Assembly: GCA_019720975.1 (NCBI GenBank)
Contig: JAGVSJ010000016.1
Span: 1 to 34,494, forward strand
DNA length: 34,494 nucleotides
DNA from: Candidatus Sysuiplasma superficiale
GTDB taxonomy: Archaea > Thermoplasmatota > Thermoplasmata > Sysuiplasmatales > Sysuiplasmataceae
Direction: 5' to 3'
The position numbers and the translations under genes were made by a program. Positions 7,453 to 14,646 of this stretch are shown one piece after another (the stretch's first letter is position 1; each line of letters opens with the position of its first letter). Under the pieces are notes generated by a model that worked only from the letters and a program-made list of their open reading frames with translations, did not search any database and was not told where the DNA came from.

Positions 7453-8238
7453 TTAGAACGGAAACCGGACAAAGCCTCCGTCTATCTGAAGATTCACTCC
7501 TGTTATGTATGAAGCTTCATCGGAACACAGAAAGGATACGAGGTTTCCGATCTCTTCCGCAGACGCGAAGCGCTTCATTGGAATTGTGTTCCTGATATCG
7601 TTCAGTGCATCCTCAAATGTTATTCCCTTCCTTTCGCTCTGTGTTCTCGCTATGCTTCGCACTCTGTCTGTCAGGACATATCCCTGTGATATGCTGTTAA
7701 CAGTCACTCCTCTGGCAGCGTGTTCCAGAGATATCACCTTCGCAAGGTTGACAATAGCGGATCTCAGGGAGCCTGATATGGCGAAGTTCTCAAACCCCAT
7801 CTTCGTTGTCATGGATGTTACAAACACTATCCTGCCTCCACGCCCTTCCATGTCACGGAGGGATGCTTTTGTCAGGAATATCGTGGATCTCAGGAACATA
7901 TCGATGTTTTCGTCCCAGTCTTCATCGGTGAGTTCTGTGAAGGGGGCAAGTTTAGGATCGCCGTAGTTCATTACAAGAAAATCAATCTTCCCCAGTGATC
8001 GGTGGACAAAGTCAACAAGCCCTGAGAGGCTCTCACGCTGTCTCAGGTCAGCATGATAATGTGCCACCCTGTTACCTGTTTCCTTCTCAATCTCATCTGC
8101 GGTATCCTTCAGCCGATCGGCATTGCGGGAAAATATCGCGACGCTGCATCCATTTCCGCTGAGCACCTTTGCAATGCCCTTTCCGATGCCGGAACTCGCT
8201 GCCGCAACAAGCGCCACTTTACCTTCGAATTTTTTCAT
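7453..8238 (-). CDS. SDR-family protein lacking the YxxxK catalytic pair
   Basis: A 261-residue short-chain dehydrogenase/reductase fold. The cofactor motif (ASSGIGKGIA) and the cofactor-site NYGD are present, and the C-terminus has the usual SYITGVNLQIDGGF. The active-site helix, however, reads FENFAISGSLRSAIVNLAKV, where a normal SDR has YxxxK: neither the Tyr nor the Lys is in place. This resembles a known atypical branch (FabG-like 'BKR-like' SDRs) that also lacks the standard residues and whose chemistry is poorly known. It may bind NAD(P) without acting as a classical oxidoreductase. It lies 89 bases downstream of the permease gene on the same strand and could be co-transcribed with it. 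Confidence 0.85.
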   Translation of the reverse strand: MKKFEGKVALVAAASSGIGKGIAKVLSGNGCSVAIFSRNADRLKDTADEIEKETGNRVAHYHADLRQRESLSGLVDFVHRSLGKIDFLVMNYGDPKLAPFTELTDEDWDENIDMFLRSTIFLTKASLRDMEGRGGRIVFVTSMTTKMGFENFAISGSLRSAIVNLAKVISLEHAARGVTVNSISQGYVLTDRVRSIARTQSERKGITFEDALNDIRNTIPMKRFASAEEIGNLVSFLCSDEASYITGVNLQIDGGFVRFPF

Positions 8239-8327
8239 GACTCGTGGCCATGGAACAGAGCTGTCTTATCCTTTGCGCAGACGCGGATTATCTGTGTGAG
8301 ATTGTCCGCCATTCGGCCCTCCCTTTC

Positions 8328-9926
8328 TCATGCGGATGCTTCGGCTGCACCCCTCTCTTCCATGAACCGCACACCTGAATAATAGCCCCATACGTAGAAC
8401 ACGATCATCGCTATTATGAATACAACTGTGTCATAAGGGAAGGGAATGTAGTTTTTGCCGCCGAACGTCGTGCTGCTTGAATATGATATCGCAAGTACTG
8501 CAATGAAATATACAGGATACCAGATGCCGTACTTAATGTCAGAGGCTTTCAACCCGACCCTGTGATGGTAGTACAGTAGGAACAGGACACCAATAAGGAC
8601 TGCAATTATCAGTATGTGCGTTGCGGTCCATCCAGACCAGAATATCAGAAGGCTTGCAACAATGAAGGATACAGGTGCAAGAACCTTATATGCAGGCAGC
8701 AGATAAGGCCTCTTTTCTTTGGGATAGTATCGCCTGAAAACAGCCAGGCTTATCGCACCAGGCGCATACGATACCAGCAGGCCGTCGACAACAATGCTGA
8801 AGAGACTGGAGAATGAGGGGAAAAGAAGTATGAATATCACTGTCACAAAAAGTGCGAGAACTGCAGAGATGAACGGAACTCCTCTCCTGTTGAGCCTTGA
8901 AAAGACAGGAGGGAAGAAATTATCATATCTTGACATTGTGTTTCCAACACGCGACGCACCACCGAAATAGATTATGCCGTCCTTGTATGACGCGATGAGT
9001 GCGGCGATTATAGCAACAAGTATCAGCAGGGTGAGGACTGAGCCTGATGCAGCCCCTTTGGCAAGCGTGACAAAGGGATAAGGCAGTGTGTAGAAATAAC
9101 CCCAGTTACCCACTGTTGTTCCTACACCGTTCCATCTTATTGCGCCCGCAAAGGCAAAGCTTTCAAGGAAATATATCAGTGCCACTATCAGCATTGTAGC
9201 GATCACGGCCCTTGGAAGGGAGCGGCCCGGATCCTTCAATTCTTCAGCATAATCAATCGGCTGCCTGAAGCCACCGTAACCATACACAGTCACCGAAGTT
9301 GCAACAAAGACTCCAGAGCCGCCAAAGGCGAAGAAACCGCCAACCTGAGATGAGGTGAAATTGCTAGAATCAAAGAAGAAAAGCAGCGCCCCCACGAGTA
9401 TGACAATCAAAACAACAGTCAAAACAGTGAGAAGGTTGTTGATGTCCCCGATCCTCTTGATCCTCAATATGTTGATGAGGAAGACGGTGAAAATTGCACC
9501 GATGGACGCAGCAACACCGAGTCCGGTCAGGTTGCCGTTGGAGAAGAGAGGTGGAAAGAAGTAGCTCAGGTACTCGACAAAGGCTATGATTATTGACGCG
9601 GGAGCAAGCACATAGCCGAGGAATGCCCCCCAACCGTTGAGAACACCGACAAGTGCACCATGGCTCTTTGTCGGATAGTATGCAACACCTCCTGCACGCG
9701 GCCACATTGCGCCCAGCTCAACGTAGGTCAGTGCCACCGGGAACAGGAGGAGCATGGCAATCGGCCACGATAGAAGGCCCGCGGGTCCTGCCACTGAGAG
9801 AACGTCCACCGGTGTGAACGCAACAGCCGGACCGAGAATGGCACCTACCGCCAGGAAAACAACGTGCCATGTGTTGAGTTCCTTTCTGTATTCGCGTGCA
9901 CCCTTAACTGTTTCAGTTGCCAGCAG
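8328..9926 (-). CDS. APC-superfamily amino acid/polyamine-type permease, non-AUG start
   Basis: This is an integral membrane transporter with about 12 hydrophobic helices. Family features are AVGAILGPAVAFTPVDVLSV near TM1, AMWPRAGGVAYYPTKSHG after TM2, and YGYGGFRQPIDYAEELKDPG in the TM6/7 region. A GTG at 9809 would delete the first helix. The frame stays open upstream to a TAA at 9939-9941 and clearly encodes TM1 and the preceding cytosolic stretch (ETVKGAREYRKELNTWHVVF). No ATG, GTG or TTG exists in that stretch. The only near-cognate candidates are two adjacent CTG codons at 9926 and 9923, preceded by GGGGGT, giving about 530 residues. The substrate is unresolved: amino acids, polyamines or purine-like compounds are all possible. 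Confidence 0.8.
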   Translation of the reverse strand: MLATETVKGAREYRKELNTWHVVFLAVGAILGPAVAFTPVDVLSVAGPAGLLSWPIAMLLLFPVALTYVELGAMWPRAGGVAYYPTKSHGALVGVLNGWGAFLGYVLAPASIIIAFVEYLSYFFPPLFSNGNLTGLGVAASIGAIFTVFLINILRIKRIGDINNLLTVLTVVLIVILVGALLFFFDSSNFTSSQVGGFFAFGGSGVFVATSVTVYGYGGFRQPIDYAEELKDPGRSLPRAVIATMLIVALIYFLESFAFAGAIRWNGVGTTVGNWGYFYTLPYPFVTLAKGAASGSVLTLLILVAIIAALIASYKDGIIYFGGASRVGNTMSRYDNFFPPVFSRLNRRGVPFISAVLALFVTVIFILLFPSFSSLFSIVVDGLLVSYAPGAISLAVFRRYYPKEKRPYLLPAYKVLAPVSFIVASLLIFWSGWTATHILIIAVLIGVLFLLYYHHRVGLKASDIKYGIWYPVYFIAVLAISYSSSTTFGGKNYIPFPYDTVVFIIAMIVFYVWGYYSGVRFMEERGAAEASA

Positions 9927-10077
9927 AAGACCCCCTTTTTAAATCACACTGACATTTAGTATCACGGTGTATTTCAATTGTTATATTTAATCCTTGCCGG
10001 CTGCGGAATCCGCTCCCAAGAACACAGCCTGCAGAGCGGCGAAGGTTTCTTATGCTGAAAATCATCTATCAGCGCGT

Positions 10078-10734
10078 ATGAAAATTAGGGAAATAATAGA
10101 TCTCACCGTAAGCCTCTCGACCCACATGCCAGTCTGGGCTACCGCTCCTCTGCCGAAGATTGAGCCTGTTGGATATGTCTCGAGGGACGGTTACAACTAT
10201 GAGTTGTACAGCTCAGGGACTCACACAGGCACGCATGTCGATGCTCCCTATCATTTCGATGAACACGGAAAGACAGTTGACGAGATACCGCTTGAAACAC
10301 TCATCGGTGACGGCTACTGTATTTCAGTCGGCTCAAGGAACTCTGAGATTGACGTGTCCGAGCTGGAGAAGAAGTGGAGGAAGGAATATGACGGCAGCAT
10401 ACTTCTCCTCAGGACAGACTGGAGCAGAAAGAGGGGATTTACAAAAGAGTTTCTTTACGAATTTCCTGGCCTGTCGGTAAATACAGTAGACTTCATACTG
10501 AAGCACAGAATCAAAGTCGTGGGGATTGATACGCTAGGAATCGATCCTTATTCACATTCAGGATTTGATGTCCACAAGGCACTTCTGACAAAGGGCATAC
10601 CGTTCATCGAGGATCTTTGCAATCTGGAGCGCCTGAAGGAGGGTAAAAAATATCTTGTGGCAGCACTGCCTGCAAAGCTCAGGGGTGCAAGCGGTTCGAT
10701 GGCAAGGGTCGTCGCAATGGACATTGAAGGATGA
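10078..10734 (+). CDS. Cyclase-family metal hydrolase (kynurenine formamidase-like), second copy
   Basis: A 218-residue paralogue of the protein at 1731-2393, with the metal signature THTGTHVDAPYHF (about residues 48-60) and the VVGIDTLGIDPYSHSGFDVH block including the second histidine region. The frame extends upstream to a TTG at 9994, but those residues look non-coding; MKIREIIDLTVSLSTHMPVW at 10078 is the standard beginning of the family. It lies between an APC permease (divergent) and a PuuE-type deacetylase (convergent), a setting more suggestive of hydrolysing an imported cyclic amide, lactam or formamide than of sugar metabolism. Only the metal-hydrolase class is secure; substrate is inference. 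Confidence 0.87.
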   Translation: MKIREIIDLTVSLSTHMPVWATAPLPKIEPVGYVSRDGYNYELYSSGTHTGTHVDAPYHFDEHGKTVDEIPLETLIGDGYCISVGSRNSEIDVSELEKKWRKEYDGSILLLRTDWSRKRGFTKEFLYEFPGLSVNTVDFILKHRIKVVGIDTLGIDPYSHSGFDVHKALLTKGIPFIEDLCNLERLKEGKKYLVAALPAKLRGASGSMARVVAMDIEG

Positions 10735-10763
10735 CGGCGGCATATCGAATACAACTGCCGCCG
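10735..10763. terminator. Hairpin between convergent genes
   Basis: CGGCGGCA (10735-10742) and TGCCGCCG (10756-10763) form a perfect 8-bp stem with a 13-base loop. It begins on the base after the cyclase stop codon and lies in the gap before the deacetylase stop. It could serve both strands; there is no T-run, so terminator function is only likely. Confidence 0.45.
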
Positions 10764-10784
10764 CACTGCATCCGTATTGCAGCA

Positions 10785-11681
10785 CTATGTTCCCGAGTGT
10801 TTTCCAAACTTTTTGAGCCAGAAATCTGCTATTTCATCCCTTCTTGCTATCCAGACTCCCTTTCTGGCCATTGCATAATCAATGAAGTCCCTGACGGCCC
10901 TGAACCTTCCCGGTCTGCCGCTAATCCTTACGTGAAGGCCGACACTCATCATCACCGGACTGCTTGCCGACTCTTCATAGAGTATATCGAATGTGTCTTT
11001 GAGATACTGCAGGAAGTCTGCGGAATTGGAAAAGCGGTGCATCGGACTCAGAAAATGGAAATCATTTGCATCAGGAGTATACGGAAGAATGAGCATACCG
11101 GTCGACCTGTCGAAATACGGAAGGTCATCGCTGTAACTGTCCGAATCATAAATGAAGTTCTTCATTCTGGAGACTATGGAGATGGTATTAGGGCTTGGCT
11201 CCCTTGCATAGAAACCTTTCGGTAGGGTGCCTGTGATTTCCCGGATTAGACTGACAGACCTTTCAATCTCCCTCTTCTCCTCTTCATAGCTCATCCTGTA
11301 CAGCTCCGTCCATCTGTATCCGTGATCGCATATCTCGTGACCATGGGAAACGATTGCTCTTGCAGCTGCCCTGTTTGCATCCAGCGCCTTCGCTGTAGCG
11401 AAGAATGTTGCCTTCACTTTCCTCTCATCCAGCAATCTCAGTATCCTCCATATACCGGACCGCAGACCGTATTCATAGGCAGATTCCATCCCGACATCCC
11501 TTACATTCATGTCAACGGGACCGAACTCGCCGACTGTCTCCACAATCCCGTCCTCAGGGAATGAGTGCTCCGATCCTTCCTCCAGATTGAAGACAACGGA
11601 AAGCGCAAGCCGCCTGTTGCCGGGCCAGTGGAAGGAAGGAGGTTTGCCTCCATAACCCAGGAAATCCCTTTCGTAACTCAT
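10785..11681 (-). CDS. Polysaccharide deacetylase-fold protein, PuuE (allantoinase) type
   Basis: A 298-residue NodB-fold protein. The beginning (RDFLGYGGKPPSFHWPGNRR, then VVFNLEEGSEHSF) and the blocks ESAYEYGLRSGIWRILRLL, HGHEICDHGYRW, YDSDSYSDDLPYF, LPYTPDANDFHF and MSVGLHVRISGRPGR match the subgroup that includes PuuE, the metal-independent-type allantoinase, rather than peptidoglycan deacetylases. Expected chemistry is hydrolysis of a cyclic or acyl amide such as allantoin. There is no signal peptide, so it is cytoplasmic. A TATA-like box (minus-strand TTTTTACATG, about 11705-11714) lies 28 bases upstream of ATG 11681. With the nearby cyclase-family hydrolase and permease it could form a small route for uptake and ring opening of a nitrogen compound; this is inference. 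Confidence 0.85.
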   Translation of the reverse strand: MSYERDFLGYGGKPPSFHWPGNRRLALSVVFNLEEGSEHSFPEDGIVETVGEFGPVDMNVRDVGMESAYEYGLRSGIWRILRLLDERKVKATFFATAKALDANRAAARAIVSHGHEICDHGYRWTELYRMSYEEEKREIERSVSLIREITGTLPKGFYAREPSPNTISIVSRMKNFIYDSDSYSDDLPYFDRSTGMLILPYTPDANDFHFLSPMHRFSNSADFLQYLKDTFDILYEESASSPVMMSVGLHVRISGRPGRFRAVRDFIDYAMARKGVWIARRDEIADFWLKKFGKHSGT

Positions 11682-11869
11682 GATTGCGATTGCGAATCAA
11701 CCGACATGTAAAAATCATTTGCTTAGATTGCATGTCCGTGCGGGGCGACTGTTCTTTGCCCCCGTTAGCCTATTCCACAACACAGCGGAAGCAGGACGGG
11801 ATGGCCTGCGGGCGTTGCACTGCGCCCATCAAGATTTATCAACGATGAATGCATTTACCATCACAGAAA

Positions 11870-13078
11870 ATGTCATTCAAACTCTCAGGGAGGGCGGGGG
11901 AAATTGATGACGAGGTTTTCAGGATAGCACTTGGATTGCCATCAGACGTGCTGAAACTTACCGCAGGAGAACCGGATTTTCCTTCTTCGGATTTTGTCAA
12001 CAGTGCTGCAAATGCCTCAATAGGAAGAGGAGAGACACATTACACCAACCCCTCAGGTATTCCGGAGCTGAGAGAGGAGATAGCAGGGAAACTGCGGAAG
12101 GAAAATGATCTTTCCTATAGCGCAGAAGAAATCGTTGTTACCCCGGGCAGTTCGCCCGGCATATGGTTGCTGATGTTCGCCCTTGCGGACAGGGGGGATG
12201 AGATACTCATACCTGACCCTGCATGGTTCCATTACTCTGTTCTCGCCCGGCTGGCAGGCTGCGTGCCGAAGCGTCTGCCGCTGAAGAAGGAAAACGGTTA
12301 CAGGATTTCAGCAGCCGATATTGAGGAGCTTGCCGGGAAGAAAACAAAGCTGATGATAATCAATACTCCGTCAAACCCGACAGGCAGAGTGATGGGGAGG
12401 GAGGAGCTTTCAGAGATTGCGGCAGCGGCGGAGAATTCACGGATGTATGTGGTCTCGGACGAGATATATGAGAAGATAGTCTATCCACCTCATCGGCATG
12501 TCAGCCTTGCATCACTTCCCGGAATGAAGGAAAGGACCATAGTGGTTAACGGCCTTTCCAAGGGGTATGCGATGATGGGATGGCGCATAGGCTTCACCGC
12601 ATCCAGTGCGGAACTTGCAAGCAAGCTCTCCTCACTTCTGGGTTACACAATGGTATGTGCGTCAAGCGTGTCGCAGAATGCGGCGGTTGAGGCGCTGAGG
12701 AACAGAAAGTCGGAGGAATATGCCAGAATGATGGTGGAGGCGTGGTCGAGAAGAAGGGATCTGGTGATAAAGGCGGTGAAAGGCAGCGATGGGCTCATCG
12801 ATATGATTCCCCCCGACGGAGCCTTTTACGCCTGGATGAATGTGTCATCATCCGGCATGGACGGGAAAACTTTTGCATCGAGGCTGCTGAAGGAGAGAAA
12901 GGTTGGAGTGCTTCCGGGCTACCTGTTCGGCGATACGGGAAGAGATTTCATCCGAATCTCCTTTGCGACATCGGATGATGTTGTGTCCGAGGGAATGGAA
13001 AGGATTGTGGACTTCATCAGGTCCCAGAGCACCGCCGCGAAATGGGCACCTTCTTCAACTGCAGGGAAGGCGGAATGA
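11870..13078 (+). CDS. PLP-dependent aminotransferase, class I/II (aspartate aminotransferase-like)
   Basis: About 402 residues, fold-type I aminotransferase. Visible features: LKLTAGEPDFPSS (substrate loop), HYTNPSGIPELREEIA, the cofactor-binding NTPSNPTGRVM with the conserved Asn, VSDEIYEKIVY with the Asp and Tyr that hold the ring, and VVNGLSKGYAMMGWRIGF with the Schiff-base lysine at about residue 231. The RISFATSDD block near the end carries the Arg that binds the substrate carboxylate. A longer start exists at ATG 11849, but MSFKLSGRAG at 11870 is the usual family start and sits about 30 bases after a TATA-like GATTTATC. Amino-acid specificity cannot be read from this sequence. It converges on the aldo/keto reductase gene. 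Confidence 0.88.
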   Translation: MSFKLSGRAGEIDDEVFRIALGLPSDVLKLTAGEPDFPSSDFVNSAANASIGRGETHYTNPSGIPELREEIAGKLRKENDLSYSAEEIVVTPGSSPGIWLLMFALADRGDEILIPDPAWFHYSVLARLAGCVPKRLPLKKENGYRISAADIEELAGKKTKLMIINTPSNPTGRVMGREELSEIAAAAENSRMYVVSDEIYEKIVYPPHRHVSLASLPGMKERTIVVNGLSKGYAMMGWRIGFTASSAELASKLSSLLGYTMVCASSVSQNAAVEALRNRKSEEYARMMVEAWSRRRDLVIKAVKGSDGLIDMIPPDGAFYAWMNVSSSGMDGKTFASRLLKERKVGVLPGYLFGDTGRDFIRISFATSDDVVSEGMERIVDFIRSQSTAAKWAPSSTAGKAE

Positions 13079-13113
13079 CACAGAATGCGGAGACGCAATG
13101 GTAACCTTCTGTG
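13079..13113. terminator. Hairpin between convergent aminotransferase and AKR genes
   Basis: CACAGAA (13079-13085) pairs with TTCTGTG (13107-13113), with a smaller TGCG/CGCA stem inside the loop. It starts directly after the aminotransferase stop. A terminator role is inferred from position. Confidence 0.35.
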
Positions 13114-13138
13114 CCTGTGAAGGACAGACACGGACGTT

Positions 13139-13987
13139 TCAGCCGGATGCGGAAACAAGCGCTTCAATATCCTCCGGACTCAGCAGCTTCCCGCCGAGCG
13201 CAGCGTTTTCAGATACGTGGACGGGGTTGGACGCCCTGGGTATTGGGAAGGTGTTCTTGCTCCTTGAGATGAGATAGGTCAGTGCGACCTGCGCATTCGT
13301 GGTGAATCCGTACCTGGATTTGATTGATGCGATGACATTGGTTTTCCCTCCATGTGCATCGGCGAGTTTTCCGTGTGCGACCGGATAATAGGCAAGCAGT
13401 GCGATGCCCATTTCCTCGCAGTAGGGAAGTATGTCCCGTTCGACATCCCTGTGTATCAGGTTGTAATGCATCTGATTGGATGAAAGGGGATATTTCCTCA
13501 GGGAGGACACTGCCTCCTTCATCCTTGGGAGGGAGAAGTTACTCACGCCGATATGCCGTATCATCCCTCTGTCCGCAAGTTCCTCCATCGCCGCCATTGT
13601 TTCTGCTATCGGCACTCTCGGATTCGGAAAATGAATCTGGTACAGATCTATGTAATTCACTCCCAAACGCTTAAGGCTCTTTTCACATGCGCGTATCACT
13701 TTCTCCCTGCGGAGATGTGTTGGAAAGACCTTGGTGGCAATAAACAGCTTTTCCCTGTCGTATCCCCTTATCGCTTCACCCACCAGCTCCTCGCTTCTGT
13801 AGAATTCGGCAGTATCTATGAGATTTATCCCGGCATCAATTCCAGTTCTGATGGCGCTCATTATCCGCGCCCGGCTGAATTGCTTTCCAAGAAGTGCCGC
13901 TGCAGCTATCCATCGGAAGTCATAGTAGGTGCCCATGCCTACGGCGGAAACGCTGAAACCGGTTCTTGCAAACTTTCTGTAAATCAC
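13139..13987 (-). CDS. Aldo/keto reductase family protein
   Basis: 282 residues from a GTG start, the normal size of an AKR TIM barrel. The catalytic tetrad is visible: Asp in INLIDTAEFY, Tyr in the same motif (AEFYRSEELVGEA), Lys in FIATKVFP and His in DLYQIHFPNP. HIGVSNFSLPRM and PIPRASNPVHVSENA (the NADPH-binding C-terminal loop) are also typical. The open frame runs upstream to 14152, but those 55 residues are not AKR-like. GTG 13987 begins VIYRKFARTGFSVSAVGMGT, the standard family start, and lies 25-26 bases after a TATA-like TTTATCTA, so a leaderless GTG start is well supported. NADPH-dependent carbonyl reduction is expected; the substrate is unknown. Confidence 0.88.
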   Translation of the reverse strand: MIYRKFARTGFSVSAVGMGTYYDFRWIAAAALLGKQFSRARIMSAIRTGIDAGINLIDTAEFYRSEELVGEAIRGYDREKLFIATKVFPTHLRREKVIRACEKSLKRLGVNYIDLYQIHFPNPRVPIAETMAAMEELADRGMIRHIGVSNFSLPRMKEAVSSLRKYPLSSNQMHYNLIHRDVERDILPYCEEMGIALLAYYPVAHGKLADAHGGKTNVIASIKSRYGFTTNAQVALTYLISRSKNTFPIPRASNPVHVSENAALGGKLLSPEDIEALVSASG

Positions 13988-14008
13988 GTCCCCAAAAAAC
14001 CGAGCGGT

Positions 14009-14016
14009 TAGATAAA
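14009..14016 (-). promoter_or_regulatory. TATA-like box for the AKR gene
   Basis: TTTATCTA on the minus strand is centred 25.5 bases from GTG 13987. It decides the start codon in favour of GTG 13987 over the upstream ATG at 14152. Confidence 0.55.
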
Positions 14017-14187
14017 CTTGATTCAGACATTCATTGGAAAGATCTATCAGTTCAGGTGAACAATATATGATGCCTGCACTACGGATGAAAGAAAAATAGG
14101 TGCCTCCAGCGTACTCTCGACATAACAGCCGGGAGACAGATAAACAGTCCATTCTGGCTATGCAGGATAATATTCAGAAGGCTGAGA

Positions 14188-14289
14188 TTACTGCCTTCCC
14201 GAAACGTGGTAAATTGCCCACGCAAACCACATGTTAAATATTACTGCGCCCAGTACTACGGCACTGATGACTGCAATAGCCTGAAACAG
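14188..14289 (-). CDS. Possible small single-helix membrane protein, CTG start
   Basis: A 33-codon frame ending in TAA at 14188-14190 encodes FQAIAVISAVVLGAVIFNMW followed by FAWAIYHVSGRQ: one clean transmembrane helix with a basic tail. A strong ribosome-binding sequence (GGAGGGAGG) lies 3-7 bases before a CTG at 14289; there is no ATG, GTG or TTG at the right place. A TATA-like TTTAAG on the minus strand at about 14345-14350 gives a plausible transcript start near 14321. It could be a small accessory subunit or the remnant of a larger transporter. Otherwise, 13988-14497 shows no convincing gene. Confidence 0.3.
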   Translation of the reverse strand: MFQAIAVISAVVLGAVIFNMWFAWAIYHVSGRQ

Positions 14290-14497
14290 ATTCCTCCCTC
14301 CTCAGTATCAATATTGACGTCAGTGCCATACAGCACTCCTCTTCTTAAATGTTTGTAGCTGCTCGCGGAGCCAGCATGTGTGAACTGAGCCCTCTGCAGC
14401 GGCACTGTCTTCATGTAAAGGAGCATTGAACGAATGCATGCTTAGGCAATTGTCGACTTCGGGCAGGCAAATAATACCCTGCTATTTCGTCACAATG

Positions 14498-14505
14498 TTT
14501 TTATA
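14498..14505 (+). promoter_or_regulatory. TATA box of the ilv leader/operon
   Basis: TTTTTATA is centred about 26-28 bases before ATG 14530. Transcription should therefore start at or next to the leader ORF start, placing the whole leader and hairpin in the mRNA of ilvB. Confidence 0.6.
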
Positions 14506-14529
14506 GAAAATGTTCACTGCAACGGGAGG

Positions 14530-14604
14530 ATGATGAAGACAAGTGCCGCAGGAAGAATGACCAGCGCTGTTTTTGCAGTCCTGTTGCACGTCATTATTGC
14601 CTGA
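14530..14604 (+). CDS. Putative branched-chain leader peptide upstream of ilvB
   Basis: A 24-codon ORF begins with tandem ATGs (14530, 14533), preceded by GGGAGG, and ends at TGA 14602-14604, 42 bases before ilvB. Its last 12 residues are AVFAVLLHVIIA, seven of them Val, Leu or Ile, the three products of the pathway encoded downstream. The stop codon lies inside the 5' arm of a strong hairpin (14600-14635). Bacterial ilv operons have leader peptides rich in the same residues that sense charged tRNA. I know of no archaeal equivalent. Hydrophobic short ORFs do occur by chance, so the support is the combined position: promoter, ORF, hairpin and ribosome-binding site in the exact order attenuation needs. 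Confidence 0.5.
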   Translation: MMKTSAAGRMTSAVFAVLLHVIIA

Positions 14605-14635
14605 AACGTAACCTGCCACCGGTTATCGTTTCAGG
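14600..14635 (+). promoter_or_regulatory. Hairpin overlapping leader stop codon and ilvB ribosome-binding site
   Basis: CCTGAAACG (14600-14608) pairs with CGTTTCAGG (14627-14635), and TAACC (14609-14613) with GGTTA (14621-14625). The result is a 14-bp stem with one bulged T (14626) and a 7-base loop. The 3' arm contains the first two G of GGGAG (14634-14638), the likely ribosome-binding site of ilvB 9 bases before its ATG. No T-run follows, so it is unlikely to be a terminator; sequestering the binding site is more plausible. As DNA, the palindrome could instead be a protein operator. Confidence 0.6.
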
Positions 14636-14646
14636 GAGATGGTAGG

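Noticed and set aside
9994-10077. Upstream TTG start for the second cyclase-family protein
   Set aside because: The extra 28 residues have no family similarity; MKIREIIDLT at 10078 is the standard beginning.
13988-14152. N-terminal extension of the aldo/keto reductase to ATG 14152
   Set aside because: The 55 extra residues are not AKR-like, and a TATA box at 14009-14016 lies inside them and fits GTG 13987.
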